Part shown: piece after piece, positions 8,766 through 17,857 of the stretch | How positions within the stretch are numbered: position 1 is the first letter of the stretch | Layout: each line of letters opens with the position of its first letter | DNA from: Arcticimaribacter sp965277835 | GTDB lineage: Bacteria; Bacteroidota; Bacteroidia; Flavobacteriales; Flavobacteriaceae | Direction: 5' to 3' | Assembly: GCA_965277835.1 (NCBI GenBank) | Contig: OZ255841.1 | Location: 1,364,001 to 1,428,000 of the forward strand | Length of the DNA: 64,000 bases | Made by a program: the position numbers and the translations under genes | Notes under the pieces: generated by a model | Database searches by the model: none | Seen by the model: only the letters and a program-made list of their open reading frames with translations | Told to the model about the DNA's origin: nothing

Positions 8766-9977
8766 CTAATAAAAATAGATGTTGTCAAGGTAAATTGTTC
8801 CGCTACCTTCTCCAACCTTAAACTGAATTATATCATTGAGTTTAACTACATCCGAAAAGTGCGATAAATCAATGTCCACACTATTCCATTGTCCTTTCTT
8901 TTCTGTTACTGGAAGTGCGTATGCTTTTTCTGCAGGCCCTGTGCTTATCAAATAGAAATTGGCTCCGGTAGCATCTCCTGTAAAGAAATCGATATGAATT
9001 TTTGTTTTATCCGAAACATCAAGAGGCGCTGCAAAAGCAGTTCCCTGATAATTCAAATTCTCATATTTTATAACATTGTTGTCTGCGATTTTTTCAACCG
9101 AAAATTTGGTAGCTTGACCCCAATTTGGGTTAAAGTCCGTGTTCGCAACATCGGTATATGCATCGCTAAAAATAGAAAGCACAGTAGAAGCAGACTGGCT
9201 TGGAGTAGTAGGAGCAGTTGTAGGTGCTACGGCATTAGACCCACCAGTATCAATAACTACAGGTTTTGCCAATGCTATATTATCTATATGGTGAATAACC
9301 TCAGCACTATTGCTTACGATAGAATTCATAATGAAAACTAATCTATCGTACTTATCGCTATCTGTTGCTGAAAAATTAAACGTTAGTGTTTCCCAAGCAT
9401 TGTCAGTTGTAGTCTTAACTGTTAATTCCTTAAATTTTGTGTTATCACTTTTATCTTCTAGTTTTAAAAGAACGCTTTGACCTTTCGATACAGAACGCAC
9501 CTGAACACTAACCGCAGTATTATCACCACTAAATTTAATTTTTGATGCTACATCAAAAAAGAAACCAGCCCACGGTTCTAAGCCTGCTGGTTCAGTTATA
9601 GCAAAAACTTTATCGGAGTTATTCTCTGTGCCTTTAGCAGGGTTATCTGCATAAGCTATTGTAATATCTTTCGAATCTTTACTTCCAAAAACACCCCATG
9701 TGCCATCTTTGTCTGCTATTGCAAGACTTGGCCCTGTACCACTTTCTTCAAAATCAATAGTAGCCTTATTCAAATCAGCATCAGTACGACTAATAGCAGA
9801 TGGACAAGCATTACATGTGCCGCCACAGTCAACCCCTGTCTCAGTACCATTTTTAATTCCATCGGAACAGGTCGCAGTAGGAGTCGTTGGAGTTGTAGTA
9901 GTAGTGGTAGAATCTTTTCCACACGATAACAGAATATAAAAGCTACACAGTAAAAAGTATTTGCTAAGTCTCATCAT
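8766..9977 (-). CDS. Surface glycan-binding lipoprotein with cysteine-rich motif
   Basis: A 403-residue lipoprotein (signal ending LLSCGKDS) followed by a Thr/Pro-rich spacer and the motif CSDGIKNGTETGVDCGG, a short Cys-rich element often found at the base of flavobacterial surface proteins. Two beta-sandwich segments follow: residues about 70-235 (ATIDFEESGTGPSLAIADKD to VIHHIDNIALAKP) and about 260-403 (STVLSIFSDAYTDV to IIQFKVGEGSGTIYLDNIYFY). Both end in an x-x-IDNI or LDNIYF strand, as in CBM4/9/22-like carbohydrate-binding modules. It precedes the GH16 laminarinase in the same operon, so laminarin or a related beta-glucan is the likely ligand. No SusC or SusD lies next to it. Confidence 0.75.
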   Translation of the reverse strand: MMRLSKYFLLCSFYILLSCGKDSTTTTTTPTTPTATCSDGIKNGTETGVDCGGTCNACPSAISRTDADLNKATIDFEESGTGPSLAIADKDGTWGVFGSKDSKDITIAYADNPAKGTENNSDKVFAITEPAGLEPWAGFFFDVASKIKFSGDNTAVSVQVRSVSKGQSVLLKLEDKSDNTKFKELTVKTTTDNAWETLTFNFSATDSDKYDRLVFIMNSIVSNSAEVIHHIDNIALAKPVVIDTGGSNAVAPTTAPTTPSQSASTVLSIFSDAYTDVANTDFNPNWGQATKFSVEKIADNNVIKYENLNYQGTAFAAPLDVSDKTKIHIDFFTGDATGANFYLISTGPAEKAYALPVTEKKGQWNSVDIDLSHFSDVVKLNDIIQFKVGEGSGTIYLDNIYFY

Positions 9978-10117
9978 TATTAAATTTATAAAGGGTTAAA
10001 AAAATTAAAGGTCGCAATATACATAATTACGTTAGAAAAAAAATATTGTACAAATTGACGAAAAAGTAACCACAAATCAGAAAAATCTAATGTTATAGTG
10101 TCTCAAATTAACGTGAA

Positions 10118-11014
10118 TTAGGTAGTGTTTTTCTCTCTTTTTTGAGACACTAAAAACACGCCAATAAAAACTAAACAGGTTGCTAATCCTTTAGCCCAAC
10201 TCATTTCGTCATTACCTGTGTACCAAGCAAATAATATTCCTATTAGAGGTTGAATATATACAAATACTCCAATAGTTGTTGGAGAAAGTGTTTTGAGTGC
10301 ATAAATATTGAACAAGTAGGTTAAAAACGTTGTCCCTATTACAACAAAAGCAAGAGCACCTATTACATTAAAAGGTAAAGAAGTCCATTTAACAGCAAAA
10401 AACTCTGAATATGTAACAGGGAAACTAAAAATAATTCCTCCTAAAAACATCCACTTCATTAGCGTTATAGGGCTATATTTTTGAGTCATAGGTTTTATAA
10501 TAATAAGATAAGACCCATAAGAAACAACATTGCCAAATAACATTGCATTACCAAGAGGAATATTAGGCGCGTTTATAACATTATCTGCATCTTGAAGAAT
10601 GAGTAAAAGAGCCCCCATAAAGCCAATAAAAATACCCGAAATCCTTTTCGACGAGATTTTTTCTTTTAAAAATAATGCCGAAAGAATCATTATCATAATA
10701 GGGAGTAATGTTATAATTACAGAACTATTAATAGGCGTAGATAAACTTAACCCTTTAATAAACATTAGCATATTGAGGCACATCCCAAGTAGTGTAGCCA
10801 AGGCTATACGCAAATAATCTTTTTTTTCAATAGTTTCTTTAGGAAACCAAAAACTAAGCAACCAAAACAGCACCGTAGCTCCAACAACACGAAGTAGTAC
10901 TAATCCAAAAGCCCCAATATAATCGGGCATTACAGTTTTAGCAATGGTATGATTAAGCCCATAAATAATAGCAGCTCCAAAAGCCGCTAAAAGAGCGGTA
11001 ATCCTTTTATGCAT
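10118..11014 (-). CDS. EamA/DMT-family transporter
   Basis: A polytopic inner-membrane protein of about 298 residues with roughly ten hydrophobic segments arranged as two EamA repeats (first from ITALLAAFGAAIIYGLNH, second from GNAMLFGNVVSYGSYLIII). Members of the drug/metabolite transporter superfamily export amino acids or other small metabolites; the substrate cannot be read from the sequence. Upstream in-frame ATGs at 11023 and 11053 would push the start further into the preceding Spx/ArsC gene; the ATG at 11014 gives an 8-base overlap and starts just before the first helix. It is probably translated from the same mRNA as that gene. Confidence 0.85.
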   Translation of the reverse strand: MHKRITALLAAFGAAIIYGLNHTIAKTVMPDYIGAFGLVLLRVVGATVLFWLLSFWFPKETIEKKDYLRIALATLLGMCLNMLMFIKGLSLSTPINSSVIITLLPIMIMILSALFLKEKISSKRISGIFIGFMGALLLILQDADNVINAPNIPLGNAMLFGNVVSYGSYLIIIKPMTQKYSPITLMKWMFLGGIIFSFPVTYSEFFAVKWTSLPFNVIGALAFVVIGTTFLTYLFNIYALKTLSPTTIGVFVYIQPLIGILFAWYTGNDEMSWAKGLATCLVFIGVFLVSQKREKNTT

Positions 11015-11360
11015 GAAGTGCATTTTTGGCAGCTTCGACAGTAGCTGCAGCATTCCCTATAAAAGCTTGGTTCTGGTACATTAAAATAGGGCGCTTTAAA
11101 AAAGAATAATGTTCTAAGAGTAGTGCTTTGCTTTCTTCTTCTGATAACGCACTAGCTTTTAAACCTCTTTTTCGGAGTAATTGCGCACGCGTATTAAGCA
11201 AACTTTTATAAGATTTTGTGTGTTCAAATAAGTCCGATAACTGCGCTCTTGTCAAAGGATATTCTTTAACATTAACTAACTTTATAGAGTCAGGAAGATT
11301 AAGTGTTTTTTGAATTTTTTTACACGTATCGCAGCTATTCAAATAATAAAAAACATTCAT
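11007..11360 (-). CDS. Spx/ArsC-family thioredoxin-fold protein
   Basis: A 117-residue protein of the ArsC/Spx/YffB family. It has the N-terminal redox-type motif NSCDTCKK (CxxC) after the first strand, and the typical C-terminal KRPILMYQNQAFIGN segment that closes the thioredoxin fold. Family members are arsenate reductases or regulators such as Spx; the CxxC form and the lack of an arsenic operon make arsenate reduction unproven. The start at 11360 (MNVFYYLNSC) fits the fold; an extension to 11390 has no family support. Its end overlaps the transporter gene. Confidence 0.8.
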   Translation of the reverse strand: MNVFYYLNSCDTCKKIQKTLNLPDSIKLVNVKEYPLTRAQLSDLFEHTKSYKSLLNTRAQLLRKRGLKASALSEEESKALLLEHYSFLKRPILMYQNQAFIGNAAATVEAAKNALHA

Positions 11361-11436
11361 AGCATTTGTTATTAGAGCAAAGAAAATCATTTTTTGTTAA
11401 TTGAATTAAAAATATCAATAAATCCTTTGAATCTAC

Positions 11437-11444
11437 TACCTTTG
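11437..11444 (+). promoter_or_regulatory. -7 promoter box before the transsulfuration gene
   Basis: TACCTTTG is a full match to TAnnTTTG and ends 25 bases before the ATG at 11470. A second TTTG occurs at 11426-11429 but is too close to be the -33 element. It is the best promoter candidate for this divergent gene start. Confidence 0.4.
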
Positions 11445-11469
11445 AAACTCATTAACATATTAACTATTT

Positions 11470-12621
11470 ATGAAAAAGAAGCTACAGTTTAATTCGCTTG
11501 CAATTCATGGAGGACAAATTCATGATTTAGCTTATGGGTCAGTAATGCCACCAATATATCAAACCTCTACGTATGCTCAGACTACTCCAGGGGGGCATAA
11601 AGGTTTTGAATATAGTAGAACCCATAACCCTACACGACAAGCCCTAGAAAAGTCTTTGGCAAGTATCGAAAATGGAACGTATGGATTGGCTTTTGGCTCG
11701 GGTTTAGCTGCCATTGATGCTATTTTAAAATTATTGAAACCAGGCGATGAAATTATTTCGACAAACGACTTATATGGCGGTTCTTATCGTTTATTCACTA
11801 AGGTTTTTGAAGCTTTTGGACTGAAATTTCATTTTGTCGGAATGACTGATGTCGATGCTGTGTCTAATGCAATTAACGACAACACTAAATTGATTTGGGT
11901 AGAAACGCCAACAAACCCAATGATGAATATAATAGATATAAAAGCAATTTCTAAAATTGCCAAAGACAATCAAATTATTTTGGCGGTTGACAATACGTTT
12001 GCCTCTCCATATATCCAACAGCCACTAAACTTAGGTGCTGATATTGTAATGCATTCTGCAACTAAATATATAGGCGGACATAGCGATGTTGTTTTGGGAG
12101 CATTGATTGTAAATGACCCAAATTTGGCAGAACGCCTCTACTTTATTCAAAATGCTAGCGGAGCAGTCTGTGGGCCTATGGATAGTTTTTTAACGCTAAG
12201 GGGAATTAAAACACTACATGTTCGAATGCAACGCCATTGCGAGAATGGAAGAAAAGTAGCAGAATACCTAAAACATAGTTCACAAATAGAAGAAGTGTAT
12301 TGGCCTGGGTTCGAGACATCGCAGAATCACAACGTTGCTAAAGAACAAATGAAAGACTTTGGAGGCATGGTTTCTTTTATTCCAAAAGGAGCAGACTATA
12401 ATGCAGCCATTAAAATTGTAGAGAAATTAAAACTCTTTACACTGGCAGAGTCTTTGGGTGGAGTCGAAAGCCTAGCAGGGCATCCGGCTAGTATGACACA
12501 CGCCTCTATCCCTAAAGTAGAACGCGAGAAAAGCGGTGTGGTAGATTCTTTAATTCGACTAAGTGTAGGCATTGAAGATGCCCAAGATTTAATAGATGAT
12601 TTGGAACAAGCTATTAACTAA
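11470..12621 (+). CDS. Cystathionine gamma-synthase / gamma-lyase (PLP enzyme)
   Basis: A 383-residue fold-type I PLP enzyme of the Cys/Met metabolism family. The PLP-binding lysine is in MHSATKYIGGHSDV, and the family motifs YSRTHNPTRQALE, GSGLAAIDAI and TLAESLGGVESLAGHPASMTH are complete. It links homoserine esters, cysteine, cystathionine and homocysteine in methionine or cysteine metabolism. Synthase and lyase members share these motifs, so the direction cannot be settled here. It is preceded by a consensus -7 box and followed after 33 bases by lpxH on the same strand. Confidence 0.9.
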   Translation: MKKKLQFNSLAIHGGQIHDLAYGSVMPPIYQTSTYAQTTPGGHKGFEYSRTHNPTRQALEKSLASIENGTYGLAFGSGLAAIDAILKLLKPGDEIISTNDLYGGSYRLFTKVFEAFGLKFHFVGMTDVDAVSNAINDNTKLIWVETPTNPMMNIIDIKAISKIAKDNQIILAVDNTFASPYIQQPLNLGADIVMHSATKYIGGHSDVVLGALIVNDPNLAERLYFIQNASGAVCGPMDSFLTLRGIKTLHVRMQRHCENGRKVAEYLKHSSQIEEVYWPGFETSQNHNVAKEQMKDFGGMVSFIPKGADYNAAIKIVEKLKLFTLAESLGGVESLAGHPASMTHASIPKVEREKSGVVDSLIRLSVGIEDAQDLIDDLEQAIN

Positions 12622-12654
12622 TTCACTTTTCGTATATTTATATAAATAGATTTT

Positions 12655-13419
12655 ATGAGACTTTCCAAAGGAAAGAAAATATATTTTGCTTCCGATAACC
12701 ATTTAGGCATACCTAGTGCTGAAGAGAGCCTTAAGCGAGAAAAGATTTTTGTGAAATGGTTAAACCATATTCAAAACGATGTTCAAGTTTTGTTTTTACT
12801 TGGCGACCTTTTCGATTTTTGGTTCGAATATAAAACGGTAATCCCAAAAGGGTTTATTAGGGTATTAGGCAAGCTCGCAGAATTATCGGACCGAGGCGTT
12901 GAAATTCATTTTTTTGTGGGCAACCACGACCTTTGGATGCGCGATTATTTTAAAACCGAGTTAGGCATAGTAGTACACCATAAAACACACACATTTCAGT
13001 TTAATGACAGCACATTTTTTATTGGACATGGCGATGGTTTAGGGCCAAAAGATAAAGGCTATAAACGTATGAAAAAAGTATTTACTAATCCCTTCTTTCA
13101 ATTTTTATACCGCTGGATTCACCCAGATATTGGCATGAAAATTGGACAGTACCTCTCAACAAAAAATAAATTAATTTCGGGAGATGAGGATCTTGTTTTT
13201 TTGGGAGAAGAAAACGAATGGCTCGTTCAATATTGTCATAAAAAAATAAAAGAAAAGCATTACGATTTTTTCCTTTTTGGGCATCGCCACCTTCCTTTAG
13301 ATATTTCTATAAATTCAAAATCGAGGTACATTAATTTAGGGGATTGGATTACCCATTTTACGTATGCTGAATTTGACGGAACGCTCTTGGAATTAAAAAA
13401 ATGGAATTCTAAAGCATGA
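12655..13419 (+). CDS. lpxH: UDP-2,3-diacylglucosamine diphosphatase
   Basis: A calcineurin-like metallophosphoesterase that cleaves UDP-2,3-diacylglucosamine to lipid X and UMP in lipid A synthesis, acting at the inner membrane surface. The five metal-binding blocks are present in order: FASDNHLG, LGDLFDFWFE, VGNHDLWM, IGHGDGLGP and FGHRHLPLDI. The 254-residue length fits the LpxH branch; Bacteroidota lack LpxI and normally use LpxH. The stop overlaps the start of hflX (ATGA), so the two are translationally coupled. Confidence 0.92.
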   Translation: MRLSKGKKIYFASDNHLGIPSAEESLKREKIFVKWLNHIQNDVQVLFLLGDLFDFWFEYKTVIPKGFIRVLGKLAELSDRGVEIHFFVGNHDLWMRDYFKTELGIVVHHKTHTFQFNDSTFFIGHGDGLGPKDKGYKRMKKVFTNPFFQFLYRWIHPDIGMKIGQYLSTKNKLISGDEDLVFLGEENEWLVQYCHKKIKEKHYDFFLFGHRHLPLDISINSKSRYINLGDWITHFTYAEFDGTLLELKKWNSKA

Positions 13420-14630
13420 TAGAACGAAAAGCAATTGAGCTTGAAATTGTAGTCTTAATAGGGGTTATTACACCTCAACAAAGCGAAGAACAATCTAACG
13501 AGTATTTAGATGAACTCACTTTTTTGGTGCATACCGCTGGAGGAAAAGCAATAAAACGATACACTCAAAAAATGGCGATCCCAAATCCTAAAACATTTAT
13601 TGGGAGCGGAAAATTATTTGAGGTTCAGAGCTATATTAAAGCAAATGACGTTTCTACGGTTGTATTCGACGACGAGCTTACACCTGCTCAACAACGTAAC
13701 ATTGAAGAAATTTTAAAATGTAAAATATTAGATCGTACTGGCTTAATCTTAGATATTTTTGCACAAAGAGCACAAACAAGTTATGCACGTACGCAAGTAG
13801 AGTTAGCGCAATATCAATATTTGTTGCCCCGATTAAAAGGTCTTTGGACGCACTTGGAACGCCAAAAGGGAGGTATTGGAATGCGAGGGCCTGGAGAAAC
13901 TGAAATCGAAACCGATAGACGAATTGTAAGAGACAGAATAGCTTTACTTAAGAAAAAACTTTTAGTCATAGATAAACAAATGTCAACCCAACGCGGTAAT
14001 CGTGGGGCATTAGTTCGAGTGGCATTGATAGGATATACCAATGTAGGAAAATCAACTCTGATGAATGTTATTGCCAAAAGCGATGTGTTTGCAGAAAACA
14101 AATTATTTGCAACACTCGATACTACCGTTCGGAAAGTTGTTATTGGAAATCTCCCATTCTTGTTGAGCGATACAGTAGGGTTTATAAGAAAACTTCCTAC
14201 ACAATTAGTCGAATCTTTTAAAAGCACATTAGATGAGGTGCAAGAAGCAGATTTGCTTCTTCATGTTGTTGATATTGCCCACCCAAATTTTGAAGAACAT
14301 ATAAATTCTGTAAACACAATTCTTGCAGAAATAAAAAGCGAAGATAAACCTACAATTATAGTCTTTAACAAAATTGATGCGTACCAACCCTTGGTTATCG
14401 AATCGGACGATTTAGTTACCGAAAAAACGTCGAAGCACTATACATTAGAAGAATGGAAACATACATGGATGGCAAAAATGAATGGAAAAGCACTTTTTAT
14501 ATCGGCTACTGAAAAAGAGAATTTAGAGGACTTTAGAAAACACATCTATGCCGTTATTCGTGATATTCATGTAACACGTTTTCCGTATAATAATTTTTTA
14601 TACCCCGAAGGATTAGAGCAAATAAGCTAA
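13416..14630 (+). CDS. hflX: GTPase HflX
   Basis: A ribosome-associated TRAFAC GTPase that splits stalled or stress-inactivated ribosomes. The N-terminal HflX domain contains TFIGSGKLFEV and VVFDDELTPAQQRN. The linker has the signature GGIGMRGPGETEIETDRR, and the G domain has G1 GYTNVGKSTLMN, G3 SDTVGFIRKLP and G4 VFNKIDA. The 404-residue length is normal. Its ATG overlaps the lpxH stop by four bases. Confidence 0.95.
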   Translation: MIERKAIELEIVVLIGVITPQQSEEQSNEYLDELTFLVHTAGGKAIKRYTQKMAIPNPKTFIGSGKLFEVQSYIKANDVSTVVFDDELTPAQQRNIEEILKCKILDRTGLILDIFAQRAQTSYARTQVELAQYQYLLPRLKGLWTHLERQKGGIGMRGPGETEIETDRRIVRDRIALLKKKLLVIDKQMSTQRGNRGALVRVALIGYTNVGKSTLMNVIAKSDVFAENKLFATLDTTVRKVVIGNLPFLLSDTVGFIRKLPTQLVESFKSTLDEVQEADLLLHVVDIAHPNFEEHINSVNTILAEIKSEDKPTIIVFNKIDAYQPLVIESDDLVTEKTSKHYTLEEWKHTWMAKMNGKALFISATEKENLEDFRKHIYAVIRDIHVTRFPYNNFLYPEGLEQIS

Positions 14631-14655
14631 TGTTTTTTATGTATTGAAAAGTAAT

Positions 14656-15651
14656 ATGACACATATGTTATCTATTATATTAAACATAAAAACAGTTAAT
14701 AGAATACTTAGGTTCGCTTTTTTGTCTATTCTTCTCATTGGCTGTAGTTCTGAACCGCTTGCCACACCTACTGTATTGCCTGAAGTAAAATATGAAGACA
14801 CCGTAACTCAGGCGCTAAATAGAACTGCAGATACAAACCCTTTAGAGAGCGATGCATTGTTTTTTAAAAATCTTTCTTATGGAACGTCCCAACGAAATGT
14901 ATATGATTTGTTTTTACCTAAAGATGGGTCTCCTAAAGGGGTTGTGATTTTTTTTCATGGAGGGACTTTTATATCTAACGATAAAAGCGATGCTTATGGA
15001 GTGCTTTATAAGGATCTTATACAAAAAATTCTTGCTGAGGATATAGCCCTAGTAAATGCTAATTATAGTTTTTTAACAAGTACAAACAGCACAGGGATTG
15101 AAACGCCTTTGAGTGACGGCACTTTATTGCTTGAACACATACGCTCACTTGCTCCCAAACTAGCGATAGATATAAATAAAATAATTTTGAGCGGCGTTTC
15201 TTCTGGTGCCGGAATTGCTTTGTGGAATGGATTACAAGCAGACCATAATAAAGGTGTTTTGGGAATAGTTGCTCTAGAGACACAGAGTAGTTACAACATA
15301 TATAGTTGGGAAAAATTATTTACAGGGTTTAGCGTTAACAATGTCGTTCAAAATAATGTTCCATTAGCACTTTTATTTTTATTGTTTTATGGCGGAATGG
15401 CAACCCCAGATGAACGCTTACAAAAATTGGACTTTATTAATTTTATCGACTCGTCCGATCCCTCACTATATTTATATAATACGGCAGGGGCTAATTTATT
15501 CGCGCCTTCGGGAAGTTTAGACTTAAATGTATTATATCACAGTACGCTCCACACAGATGCTTTAAAAGCAAAAGCGGACACCGAAAACTTAAACACATCT
15601 GGGATTTCTACCGAAATGCCCGAGGCTTTTATTATTCGACTATTACAATAG
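14656..15651 (+). CDS. Alpha/beta-hydrolase lipoprotein (carboxylesterase-like)
   Basis: An exported hydrolase of the esterase/lipase class. The signal peptide ends in a good lipobox (ILLIGC), so it is probably lipid anchored. The oxyanion-hole motif FFHGGTFIS and the nucleophile elbow SGVSSGAG place it near the hormone-sensitive-lipase/carboxylesterase group; the C-terminal HSTLHTDAL carries a candidate catalytic His. The start is uncertain: TTG at 14644, ATG at 14656 and ATG at 14665 are in frame, and 14656 is chosen. The substrate is unknown. It is followed by a 322-base gap with no long gene. Confidence 0.75.
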   Translation: MTHMLSIILNIKTVNRILRFAFLSILLIGCSSEPLATPTVLPEVKYEDTVTQALNRTADTNPLESDALFFKNLSYGTSQRNVYDLFLPKDGSPKGVVIFFHGGTFISNDKSDAYGVLYKDLIQKILAEDIALVNANYSFLTSTNSTGIETPLSDGTLLLEHIRSLAPKLAIDINKIILSGVSSGAGIALWNGLQADHNKGVLGIVALETQSSYNIYSWEKLFTGFSVNNVVQNNVPLALLFLLFYGGMATPDERLQKLDFINFIDSSDPSLYLYNTAGANLFAPSGSLDLNVLYHSTLHTDALKAKADTENLNTSGISTEMPEAFIIRLLQ

Positions 15652-15789
15652 AACCACATTGTAAACCTCAAATTAACTGACAAATTTTATCAAAATAAGC
15701 GATAAGATGGGATATGTTAATTAGCATTTCCTTAACACAAAAACCCGCAAACTGCCTATAATACACGTTTTAGGTTAAGTGTTTTTACT

Positions 15790-15797
15790 TATTTTTG
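15790..15797 (+). promoter_or_regulatory. -7 promoter box before the 24-codon ORF
   Basis: TATTTTTG matches TAnnTTTG fully. It lies 33 bases before the ATG at 15831 in an otherwise empty stretch, so it has no other obvious gene to serve. No good -33 TTTG is seen. Confidence 0.4.
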
Positions 15798-15830
15798 TAC
15801 AATAACAAACTCAAAAAAATTATATTATTT

Positions 15831-15905
15831 ATGTCTTATTTAATTCAAAAAATATTGGATTTTATATTAGAAATAATTAATTTGATTATGACTAATTTTT
15901 TTTAA
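15831..15905 (+). CDS. Candidate 24-residue amphipathic microprotein
   Basis: The reading frame ATG to TAA encodes 24 residues, beginning MSYLIQKILDF and ending LIMTNFF. Polar residues fall at positions 6, 7, 10, 14, 17, 21 and 22 with hydrophobic residues between them, which is the 3-4 spacing of an amphipathic helix. A consensus -7 box lies upstream. It could be a membrane-active peptide, but short ORFs arise by chance in AT-rich DNA, so it is a candidate only. The surrounding gap (15652-15973) shows no other gene and no tRNA. Confidence 0.35.
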   Translation: MSYLIQKILDFILEIINLIMTNFF

Positions 15906-15973
15906 TCTGATGTACTTCTTTTTATAAAGAGTAATATTCTTATCCTGCCTAATTGTTAAGATAGTAGCCTGTA

Positions 15974-16819
15974 CTATTCTAATAATTTTAAGAGTTCTTC
16001 TTTTATTACTTTTTTATGCGTCCAAACTAAACTGTGGCTACCGTTTCTTATAGTTATTAATTCAAATTGTTCTTTTGGAAATTGCCTCTCTAAAAAAAGA
16101 GAATTCTCATAAGGCACTATCTTATCTTTATTCCCGTGAATACTAATAACCGTGTTTTTTGTATTGCTCCAACTATCTTCAAATTTCTTTAAATCTGCTT
16201 TGTGCGATATTTTTTCTTTGGACGCTTGTTTCCAAATAGGAGGCACTAACCAACGGGTTATTTTCCATTTAAAAAAGTATATTAAAAAAGGCATCGGTTC
16301 TACTTCGCTATATACAGCTGGAGCCAATAACACTATTTTTTTGACATCCTTTTTACTTGCTAATACAATTGGACCGCCATAAGAGTATCCTACCAAAATA
16401 ACATTTTTGCGATTATCTATAATATGATCTAGCATTTCTGCTTCGAACGCAATAGACTCTTGTACATCATTCTTGTCGTTATAGTTATAGCCAATTCTAT
16501 CGTAGGCAATCATATTAGCGTTTTCTAATAAAAGGCTATCCCTAAGGTAATATTTAAAGTCAAATCCAGAGCCAATAGTACCGTGTACAAAAACAAGAGT
16601 TGGGAGCGTGTCATGTCTTTGAATACTTATATGTCTATACTCGAACCCCTTAAATTTTTCTGTCGTAATTAAAAGTTTAGATAATTCTGTGGGGAACCCT
16701 TCTAATCCGTTTTTCTGAGGTTTTGGTTTTGTAAGCTGATAAAACGCAACATACAGCGTAATAAAAAGAAGGGTAATGATGATTAGTGTAATTTTCAAAA
16801 TCTTTTTTAATAAACGCAT
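15974..16819 (-). CDS. Membrane-anchored alpha/beta hydrolase
   Basis: A 281-residue alpha/beta hydrolase with an N-terminal membrane helix (residues about 8-27, LKITLIIITLLFITLYVAFY). The fold motifs are complete: oxyanion region FVHGTIGSG, nucleophile elbow VGYSYGGPIV, acid in IHGNKDKIVPYENS and histidine in NGSHSLVW. The Ser-Asp-His triad is intact, so it should be an active hydrolase, though the substrate is not apparent. It lies 23 bases downstream of the aldo/keto reductase gene on the same strand and may be co-transcribed. Confidence 0.8.
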   Translation of the reverse strand: MRLLKKILKITLIIITLLFITLYVAFYQLTKPKPQKNGLEGFPTELSKLLITTEKFKGFEYRHISIQRHDTLPTLVFVHGTIGSGFDFKYYLRDSLLLENANMIAYDRIGYNYNDKNDVQESIAFEAEMLDHIIDNRKNVILVGYSYGGPIVLASKKDVKKIVLLAPAVYSEVEPMPFLIYFFKWKITRWLVPPIWKQASKEKISHKADLKKFEDSWSNTKNTVISIHGNKDKIVPYENSLFLERQFPKEQFELITIRNGSHSLVWTHKKVIKEELLKLLE

Positions 16820-16842
16820 TTAAACTTTTTTTCAGACTATTG

Positions 16843-17712
16843 TTATGCTACTCTATGTCCTCTACTCGCTTCTAAAAGCAAAAACCAATCTTCGATACTT
16901 AGGTCAACCTGAAGGGTATTTACTGCCGCTTCGAGCCTCGAAATTTTAGTAGTGCCAAGTACGGGATAAATGTTGGCAGGATGCTTTAATAACCAAGAAA
17001 TTAATATTTGATCGCTACTTAAATTATATTTCTCTCCAATGCTTTTTAGTAAGGGCGTTAAACGTTTATTCTGGTCATTCTCTTCTCCAAAATAACTGCC
17101 TAGAGGACTCCAAGCCATTACCCCAATGTTATTTTTTATTGTATAGTCTGTGGTTCCGTCTAATATGGTTTTGGGTTGAGTTAACGAACACTCTATTTGA
17201 TTCCATTCAACAGGATATGCATCCGTTGTGATTAAATCTATTTGTGCTGAGTTAAAATTTGACACCCCAAATTGTTTTACTTTCCCTTGGGTTTTAAGGG
17301 TTTCGAAAGCCGAAGATATCTCTTGACCCGTCATTAAAGGACTTGGGCGATGTAATAAAAGAAGGTCTAAATAATCGGTTTTAAGGTGTTTTAACGACTG
17401 CTCTACAGACGATATTATATGCTTTTTTGAATAATCGTAGTGTTTTACGGCTAAAGGACGGTTGTCGCAAGGATATTGTATGCCACATTTACTAATAAAT
17501 TGAACCGCAGATCTATCTATTCTACTTTTTTTAAAAGCAGTACCAAAAGACGCTTCGGTGGTATAATTTCCATAAATGTCTGCATGGTCAAAAGTGCTAA
17601 TACCTAAGCTAAGAGCCTGTTCTATTAGGCTACTCATCTCAGAAGTAGAGAAGTTTTGACCCCAAATACCCCACGACATTGTGCCTGCAATTATTTTAGA
17701 AAATGAATTCAT
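16843..17712 (-). CDS. Aldo/keto reductase (YdhF-like)
   Basis: An NADPH-dependent oxidoreductase with an (alpha/beta)8 barrel. The catalytic tetrad is visible: Asp and Tyr in FDHADIYGNY, Lys in FISKCG and His in LLLHRPSP. The cofactor-binding region contains KFGVSN-like QFGVSNFNSAQ and the C-terminal WLLKHPANIYPVLGTTK. The 289-residue length and the opening AGTMSWGIWG resemble E. coli YdhF. The natural substrate is unknown. It is divergent from the moxR/bat operon. Confidence 0.88.
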   Translation of the reverse strand: MNSFSKIIAGTMSWGIWGQNFSTSEMSSLIEQALSLGISTFDHADIYGNYTTEASFGTAFKKSRIDRSAVQFISKCGIQYPCDNRPLAVKHYDYSKKHIISSVEQSLKHLKTDYLDLLLLHRPSPLMTGQEISSAFETLKTQGKVKQFGVSNFNSAQIDLITTDAYPVEWNQIECSLTQPKTILDGTTDYTIKNNIGVMAWSPLGSYFGEENDQNKRLTPLLKSIGEKYNLSSDQILISWLLKHPANIYPVLGTTKISRLEAAVNTLQVDLSIEDWFLLLEASRGHRVA

Positions 17713-17857
17713 ATTCTTATATTTGATGTGTTTTACATTTTTATACCTAAAAACCGATACTACGCTATTATTTACTCTTACTGTTTTTTAACCAATTGTT
17801 AACAAGAGGATACTTATAAATTCTTCAATTTTGTGTTCCTAAAATAATATAAATCTT

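Noticed and set aside
8889..9341. Open frame of 150 codons antisense to the glycan-binding lipoprotein gene
   Set aside because: No family motif, Cys and Arg content unlike a real protein, and the opposite strand is a well supported gene.
9860..9915. Trinucleotide repeat (tract of Thr codons, GTA-type on the plus strand) as a microsatellite or regulatory repeat
   Set aside because: It encodes the Thr/Pro-rich spacer just after the lipid Cys of the glycan-binding protein, a normal linker.
15652..15973. tRNA or other structured RNA in the gap after the esterase gene
   Set aside because: No cloverleaf, no conserved tRNA ends; only the small ORF and its promoter box stand out.
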